From positions 1-38,026 of the forward strand of contig JAQULS010000012.1 in the NCBI GenBank assembly GCA_028749235.1: a DNA stretch of 38,026 bases, given 5' to 3'. Below are positions 33,008 to 38,026 of this stretch, piece by piece. Position 1 is the stretch's first letter. The number at the start of each line of letters is the position of its first letter. The stretch comes from Acidobacteriota bacterium. GTDB taxonomy: Bacteria; Acidobacteriota; Aminicenantia; Aminicenantales; UBA4085. The notes under the pieces were generated by a model. It saw only the letters and a program-made list of their open reading frames with translations, had not been told where the DNA came from and did no database searches. Both the position numbers and the translations under genes were made by a program.

Positions 33008-34399
33008 TCAATCGAAGGTGAAATGCCCGATGGTGAACAGCCGCAGGCAGGCTTCCACCGCGGTTTCGTCGTAGAGCCGGCCCTTCCCGGCTTCGATCTC
33101 GGCCAAGGCCGCCTTGATCCCCAAGGCCGGCCGGTAAGGCCGGTGGGAGGACATGGCTTCGACGACGTCGGCGATGGCCAGGATCCTCGATTCCAGCAGG
33201 GTGACCGGCCCTTTCAATTTCTGCGGATAGCCCGAGCCGTCGAGGCGTTCGTGGTGCTCGTGCACGATCCGGCTCAAAGGCCAAGGGAATTCGATCTTGG
33301 CCAGGATTTCGAATCCAACCTGGGCGTGGGTCTGAACCATTTGGTACTCGAAAGCGCTCAGCTTGGAGGGCTTGCTCAGGATCTCGGCCGGGACCGCGAT
33401 CTTGCCCAGGTCGTGAATGGCTCCGGCGACGCGGACGCTTTCGACGCGCTCTTCGGAAAGGCCCATCTCCCGGGCCATGGCCTCGGCCAGCCTCATGACC
33501 CGCTCCTGATGGCCGGCCGTGTAGGGATCGCGGATCTCGATCGTCGCCGTCAAAGCGGCCAGAGAGGCCTTGATCGCCGCTTCCAGCTTGCGCTGGGTAA
33601 ATCGGATCTTTTCCTCGGCCTTTTTCCGTTCGGTGATATCCTTGTCCACGCCCCGGTAGCCCGTGAGCCGCCCATCCTCGCTCCGCATCGCGACGCCGTT
33701 CGTCTCCAGAATGATCGTCCGCCCATCCTTATGACGGTTGGGATTCTCGAAGCCGTGGAACGGCCGCCCCTCGGCGAAGGCGGCCATCACCAGGGCCTTC
33801 ATCTCTTCCCGGGATTCCATAGTAAAGAGATCGTAATACCGGATCTTGCCGATCAGCTCCTCCGGCGCGTATCCCAGGATCTTTTCGATGACCGGACTGC
33901 TGTAGGTGTAGAGGCCGTCCATGTCGACCTCCCAGATCCATTCGCCGGCGTTCTCCGCCATCTGGCGGAACCGCTCCTCGCTTTTCTTTTGATCCATCCG
34001 GGCCTGGGCTCTCTCCCGGCGCATCTGCGCCTCGGCCAGCTCGCGCCGGACGGCCGGGGCGAGCCGGCCCAGGGAGTTCTTAATGACGAAATCGCCCGCC
34101 CCCGCCTTCATCATGGCGACCGCCGTTTCCTCGCCGATGACGCCGGAGACGATGAGAAACGGGAGGTCGAGCCCCGTTTCCCGGGCTATGTCCAGGGCGG
34201 CCAGGGCGCTGAACTCGGGCATGTTATAATCCGAAAGGATGACGTCATAAGCCCGGCGGCTCAGCGCCGACCGCATCTCGGCGGCCGATTGGACCCGCTC
34301 GGACTGAACGGCGTAACCGCCTTTTTCCAGGCTGCGGACGATCAGCGCGGCGTCGGACTCCGAATCATCGACCAGCAGGACGGCTAAGGAATCGCTCAT
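33008..34399 (-). CDS. Response regulator with PAS and HD-GYP phosphodiesterase domains
   Basis: The 463 residues hold three domains. A receiver domain (1-120) has DD at 11-12 and phosphoacceptor D57 in SDYNMP. A PAS/PAC domain (about 140-260) ends in YRGVDKDITERKKAEE. An HD-GYP domain (about 280-455) has TAGHQERVMRLA, AIHDLGKI (H329, D330) and HHERLDGSGYP (382-392). HD-GYP proteins hydrolyse cyclic di-GMP with a two- or three-metal centre; all hallmark residues are present. Phosphorylation by the kinase encoded in the same operon probably controls it. It lies seven bases after the single-domain regulator gene. It converges on aspS with a 13-base gap. Confidence 0.92.
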   Translation of the reverse strand: MSDSLAVLLVDDSESDAALIVRSLEKGGYAVQSERVQSAAEMRSALSRRAYDVILSDYNMPEFSALAALDIARETGLDLPFLIVSGVIGEETAVAMMKAGAGDFVIKNSLGRLAPAVRRELAEAQMRRERAQARMDQKKSEERFRQMAENAGEWIWEVDMDGLYTYSSPVIEKILGYAPEELIGKIRYYDLFTMESREEMKALVMAAFAEGRPFHGFENPNRHKDGRTIILETNGVAMRSEDGRLTGYRGVDKDITERKKAEEKIRFTQRKLEAAIKASLAALTATIEIRDPYTAGHQERVMRLAEAMAREMGLSEERVESVRVAGAIHDLGKIAVPAEILSKPSKLSAFEYQMVQTHAQVGFEILAKIEFPWPLSRIVHEHHERLDGSGYPQKLKGPVTLLESRILAIADVVEAMSSHRPYRPALGIKAALAEIEAGKGRLYDETAVEACLRLFTIGHFTFD

Positions 34400-34406
34400 G
34401 AAGGGC

Positions 34407-34847
34407 TCACTCCGTCGGCGGCGGCTCGTTGATGATGAGCCAGTACAGGCCCAGGTTCCGGATGGCCTCGGCGAACTGGACGAAGTCGACCGGCTTGCGG
34501 ATGTAGCTGTTGACGCCCAGATCGTAGCTCTGGGCGACGTCCTGCTCCTCGCGCGACGATGTCAGGATGACGACCGGCAGCCTGCGGGTCCTCGCGTCCG
34601 TCCGGATGCGGCGCAGGATGTCCAGGCCGTTGACGACCGGAAGCTTCAGGTCGAGCAGGATCAGGGCGGGCATCCGATCGGGTGGGAGGCCGCCCTGTGG
34701 CTCCCCGCCGAAAAGATAATCCAAGGCTTGACGGCCATCCTCGAGCACGACCAGCTGATTGGTGACCCGGCTCTTGGCGAAAGCCCTCCGGGTCAGGTCG
34801 ATGTCGCTGGGGTTGTCTTCGATGAGCAGGATATCCCTGGTGTTCAT
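34407..34847 (-). CDS. Single-domain response regulator (Rcp1-like)
   Basis: The 146-residue protein is a lone receiver domain. It has E10-D11 in LIEDN, phosphoacceptor D66 in LILLDLKLP, TSS near 96-98 and K118 in YIRKPVDF. The insertion FGGEPQGGLPPDRMPAL between helix 2 and strand 3 is typical of the Rcp1 group paired with phytochrome-like or GAF/PAS kinases. It probably passes phosphate from the kinase to other proteins or acts as a sink. Its ATG overlaps the kinase stop (ATGA), so the two are coupled. Confidence 0.93.
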   Translation of the reverse strand: MNTRDILLIEDNPSDIDLTRRAFAKSRVTNQLVVLEDGRQALDYLFGGEPQGGLPPDRMPALILLDLKLPVVNGLDILRRIRTDARTRRLPVVILTSSREEQDVAQSYDLGVNSYIRKPVDFVQFAEAIRNLGLYWLIINEPPPTE

Positions 34848-37816
34848 GATGCTTCCTCCAGGGCGAAATAGAACGTCGCCCCCTTGTCCGTAGCCGCTTC
34901 CGTCCAGATTCGGCCGCCGTGGCGGTTGATGATCCGGCGGACCGTGGCCAGCCCGATGCCCGTGCCCGGGAACTCCGAGGCCCGGTGCATCCGCTGGAAG
35001 GCCCCGAAAATATTCTTGGCGTAGGCCATGTCGAATCCGACGCCGTTGTCGCGGACGAAGAAAACTCCCGGCCCCTGATTTTCGGCCCGGCCCAGCTCGA
35101 TCCTGGCCTCTTCGCGGGGTCCGGTGAACTTGCAGGCGTTGTCGAGAAGGTTCGTCAGGACGATGTCGAGGAGCTGCCCGTCGCCCCGAACCTTGAGGCC
35201 GGGGGCGATGAGGAATTGGATCCGCCGGCCCGGGTTGCTTTCCAGCAGGCGGTCGGCGATCACCTGGGCCCGGGCCGAAAGGTCGACCGTGCCGCCGGTC
35301 ATCTCCGCCTGGCTGATCCGCGACAGGCGCAGGAGGTCGTCGATGAGGAGGCCCATCCGCTGCGTTTCGGCCCGGATCCGGCTCAGGTGGCTGAGGCCCT
35401 GCTCGCCCAGCTTGTCGGCGCAGTCCTCGGCCAAGGCCAAGCTCCAGCCGTCGATGCCACGCAGGGGGGCGCGAAGATCGTGGGAGACGGAATGGGCGAA
35501 GGCCTCAAGCTCCTCGTTGGCGGTCTGCAGTTGAGCCGTTCTGTCACGGACGCGTTGCTCGAGCTCGACGTTGAGCCGCCGAACTTCCGCCTCGGCCTTC
35601 TTGCGCTCGGTGATGACGTCGAAGACCGTGACGAAGGTTTCCGGCTCGTAGCTGTAGACCGCCATGTTGAGCCATAGATCCAGAGACTTGATCTCCATTT
35701 CGAACCGCTCGGGCCGGCCCGTCCGGGCTACCCGGCTGTAGATCTCGAACAGCCGGGGGTCGCTGTCCCAGATGCCGGGGACGATATCCGCGGCCTTCCG
35801 GCCGACGACGTTCTTCAGCCCCAGCAGGGTTTCGAAGGCGGCGTTGGCGGCCAGAAATTGGATATCGGGGGGTTGCCCCTTTTCCGTGACCAGCCGGGCA
35901 TAGGAGTATCCTTCGACCATGTTCTCGAACAGGGTCCGGTATCTCGCCTCGCTGTGTCGCAGGGTGTCTTCCGCCATGAACTTGGCCAAGGCCACGGCCA
36001 GATAATCGGCCAGCCTTTCCCAAAAGCCGAGGCTTTCCGGAGTGAAGCCCCCGACCGCACGACCACAGAGCTGAATCAAGCCGATGTTCCGTCCTCCGAA
36101 GCCGAGCGGCATGAGGACGAAGGATTCGAAGCCTTCGCCAAGGCAGCGGCTGCGCGTCCACATGGACCGGTCCGAATCCGGGAGATCAGCCATGAGCTTG
36201 GTCAGGGAATTCGTCCAGAAGCTCCCCCGGGGAGAGAAGTACGGCCGGCTGGGATCGAACCATCCCCGGATGACGTTCCCGCACAGGCATTCCAGGACGG
36301 GGTGGCCGCGTTCGTCGCGCCGCGGGGTGCCGTCGGGATCGCGGGCGCCAAGGGAGTTTTCCGTCCGCAGGAATTTCTCCGGGAATCCGAGGGCCACGGC
36401 GTAGGGGAAGTCATCATCCCTGGCCAGCCGGATACCGGCGGCGTCGCAGCCGAAGTTCTTCAGGAAGAAGTCGGCCGCTCCGCGGGCCAGGCTTTCGGTG
36501 TCCCGGCTTTCGTTCATCAGCCGTAGAAATTCGATGGTCAGATTCCGCTCTTTCCGGGAGCAAACCTCGTCGCTGATATCCTGAAACACGCCCTGAACGC
36601 TCACGACGCGTCCAGCCTCGAGGTTCGGCTGACCCATCGTATGGACCCATTTGCGGTTCCCGGCCGCCGTGATCATTTCCAATTCCAGGTCGTAGGGCTT
36701 CCCGTCCTGAATCGCTTCTTGGATGGCCGCTTCGATCCGGGCCCGGGATTCGTCGACGTAGAAGCTCACCCCGAACTCGGCGTTCGTCGGGAGGGCGGGA
36801 TCCACGTCGTGAATACGGGCCACTTCGTCGGTCCAGGAACCCTTCCCGGTCCGGGCGTCGAACTCCCAGCCGCCGACCTTGGCCAATCCGCCGGCCATGC
36901 GGATGAGGTTGTCCCTGGCCTGGATCGCCCGCCGATCCTTCTCCTGTTCCGCCTCCCTGCGGCTCAAGGAACGGGCGCTCCAGCCGGTGAACAGGGAGCC
37001 GATGATCATATAAGATAAGGCCACTAGGAGAACGCCGGCCTCCGACTCGAAGAGCTTGGCCCTCTCGCCGGCGATCCTCATCAAGCCGATGAGAGGCGGG
37101 ACCAGAAGGATGCCCGGAAGAAACCGTCTGATTATGATGCCGGCGACGCCGGGGTCACGCAGCATGCCGACGAGGCCCCGGTCGGGGTGTAGAGCCAGGA
37201 TTCCGGCCGTCAGAACATGCAACGCGACGGCCGTGGGGATGCCCATCGGCGTCCCCGCCCCGAAGCCATAGGCCGGCCTGATGTGGAAGAGATATTCGGC
37301 GAGAGACCAGTATGTCAGAAACTGCGCGGTCAGAATCAGGGCTTGGACGATCCGATAGGCGCGCCGGGTGAGGCCGTCGATCGTCAGCCCCAAGCCGACG
37401 AGGAAAAAGACGAATACGGTCAATAGCCCCATGCGGCCGGGGACTCCCGTTCCCGGCGCTCCCAGCGGCTTCCCGGCCAGCCATGGCCCGATTCCCAAGT
37501 CGCGGCCCCCGATGATCTCAACCAGCATCAGACCGGCCAGGACGACGACGAGGATGCCGGCTGCGAGCGCGGCCCCGCGCCGGAACGCGGCCTTCTTGCC
37601 GTCGGCTCCGGCCCGGGCGAAAAGGGCCAGGCCGAGCAGAAGGAAGGCGGCCGCGGCAACGGCTCGCACCGGTAGCGGGCCGGATGTGAGGCTCTTCAGC
37701 CAGGGGATGTCGATAAAATAACCGAGAAGAACGCCCGCGCCCAGCCCGGCGACGGCCAAGCCGGACCAGCGGGCGATCCGAATCCAAAACCGGGAAGAAT
37801 CCGTCGGACTTTTCAT
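34844..37816 (-). CDS. Membrane sensor histidine kinase (multi-TM, PAS, GAF, PAS)
   Basis: The 990-residue protein begins with about eight membrane helices (17-275), a MASE-like sensor. A PAS domain follows (about 300-430), then GAF (about 445-625, LRLMNESRDTESLARGAADF at its start) and a second PAS (about 645-760). The kinase core comes last. H779 in AHSVSHDLRAP is the phosphorylated His, and LLDNACKF, VRDNGVGFD and GTGIGLATV are the N, G1 and G2 boxes of the ATPase. The signal is unknown. ATG 37816 is preferred because the predicted promoter at 37911-37940 lies upstream of it and overlaps the longer open frame that begins at 37915. It heads the operon with the two regulators. Confidence 0.9.
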   Translation of the reverse strand: MKSPTDSSRFWIRIARWSGLAVAGLGAGVLLGYFIDIPWLKSLTSGPLPVRAVAAAAFLLLGLALFARAGADGKKAAFRRGAALAAGILVVVLAGLMLVEIIGGRDLGIGPWLAGKPLGAPGTGVPGRMGLLTVFVFFLVGLGLTIDGLTRRAYRIVQALILTAQFLTYWSLAEYLFHIRPAYGFGAGTPMGIPTAVALHVLTAGILALHPDRGLVGMLRDPGVAGIIIRRFLPGILLVPPLIGLMRIAGERAKLFESEAGVLLVALSYMIIGSLFTGWSARSLSRREAEQEKDRRAIQARDNLIRMAGGLAKVGGWEFDARTGKGSWTDEVARIHDVDPALPTNAEFGVSFYVDESRARIEAAIQEAIQDGKPYDLELEMITAAGNRKWVHTMGQPNLEAGRVVSVQGVFQDISDEVCSRKERNLTIEFLRLMNESRDTESLARGAADFFLKNFGCDAAGIRLARDDDFPYAVALGFPEKFLRTENSLGARDPDGTPRRDERGHPVLECLCGNVIRGWFDPSRPYFSPRGSFWTNSLTKLMADLPDSDRSMWTRSRCLGEGFESFVLMPLGFGGRNIGLIQLCGRAVGGFTPESLGFWERLADYLAVALAKFMAEDTLRHSEARYRTLFENMVEGYSYARLVTEKGQPPDIQFLAANAAFETLLGLKNVVGRKAADIVPGIWDSDPRLFEIYSRVARTGRPERFEMEIKSLDLWLNMAVYSYEPETFVTVFDVITERKKAEAEVRRLNVELEQRVRDRTAQLQTANEELEAFAHSVSHDLRAPLRGIDGWSLALAEDCADKLGEQGLSHLSRIRAETQRMGLLIDDLLRLSRISQAEMTGGTVDLSARAQVIADRLLESNPGRRIQFLIAPGLKVRGDGQLLDIVLTNLLDNACKFTGPREEARIELGRAENQGPGVFFVRDNGVGFDMAYAKNIFGAFQRMHRASEFPGTGIGLATVRRIINRHGGRIWTEAATDKGATFYFALEEAS

Positions 37817-37910
37817 CGTACTCTGCTCTTTCCGATGTTCCGTCGGTCGGGTATCCCGCCGGCCGTGGTACTGGTCGAATCCAATTCCGGCCGGTCTCTC
37901 TTCAAGGAGC

Positions 37911-37940
37911 ATCATACCGGGTCATGTCCCGCGGCGTCAA
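37911..37940 (-). promoter_or_regulatory. Predicted promoter of the histidine kinase operon
   Basis: On the minus strand, -35 TTGACG (37935-37940), an 18-base spacer and -10 TATGAT (37911-37916). The leader to the ATG at 37816 would be about 90 bases. It is divergent from the promoter at the right edge. Confidence 0.5.
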
Positions 37941-37966
37941 ATCGCGCGCCGCGCCCGTCGGAGTCC

Positions 37967-38020
37967 TTGACATCACGGCCACCCCGGCCTATATTCCGAG
38001 CCGTTAAGCGAAGGAAGGAG
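37967..38020 (+). promoter_or_regulatory. Promoter and ribosome binding site for a gene beyond the window
   Basis: A perfect -35 TTGACA (37967-37972), a 17-base spacer and -10 TATATT (37990-37995) are followed by the purine-rich AAGGAAGGAG (38011-38020). The window ends six bases later without a start codon, so the gene starts just outside. Confidence 0.7.
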
Positions 38021-38026
38021 CCATCC

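Overview
The window comes from a high-GC, Gram-negative-type bacterium. Cell-envelope genes imply a periplasm: a parvulin foldase, a lipoprotein, an EnvC-like amidase activator and a secreted (alpha/alpha)6-barrel protein. Housekeeping genes (carAB, accA, hisS, aspS, rlmB) show this is chromosomal DNA. The gene mix, very GC-rich codon use and GGGGTCAGGTCTTAAG palindromes would fit an Acidobacteriota/Aminicenantes-like genome. That is a guess from style, not from a marker gene. No rRNA, tRNA, CRISPR array or complete transposon is visible.

Layout, left to right. (1) 1-3.1 kb: the end of a PpiC foldase gene, then a spermidine synthase fused to two AdoMet-decarboxylase-like domains, and a small membrane protein in AT-richer DNA. 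(2) 3.1-9.5 kb: lipoprotein, PP2C phosphatase, then a minus-strand set (flippase-like membrane protein, EnvC-like degenerate LytM factor, S41/CtpA-like protein lacking its catalytic residues), then glycerate 2-kinase. (3) 9.5-13.9 kb: carAB. (4) 14-20.8 kb: an accessory region with a vapBC module whose toxin has altered active-site residues, a frameshifted TcmP gene coupled to a radical-SAM gene, a large single-chain nuclease-methyltransferase (type ISP/IIG-like), and an orphan ribbon-helix-helix antitoxin-like gene. (5) 20.8-27.9 kb: a secreted glycosidase-like protein divergent from a glycyl radical enzyme and its activase, then a membrane-anchored HTH protein with FG-GAP repeats. (6) 28-33 kb: rlmB, accA-hisS and aspS, two of which end inside palindromic repeats. 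(7) 33-38 kb: a hybrid signalling operon (membrane histidine kinase, single-domain response regulator, response regulator-PAS-HD-GYP), with a divergent promoter at the right edge for a gene outside the window.

Many neighbours are translationally coupled through ATGA or TAATG overlaps (carA-carB, flippase-envC, accA-hisS, GRE-activase, kinase-regulator, vapB-vapC, TcmP-rSAM). Several promoters share an extended -10 of the form TGATAnnAT, and some lie so close to the start codon that the mRNA would be leaderless. The most novel candidates are the SpeE-SpeD-SpeD fusion, the TcmP/radical-SAM/R-M island, the unassigned glycyl radical enzyme next to a secreted barrel protein, the paired pseudo-enzymes EnvC/CtpA, and the palindromic elements that supply stop codons to host genes.
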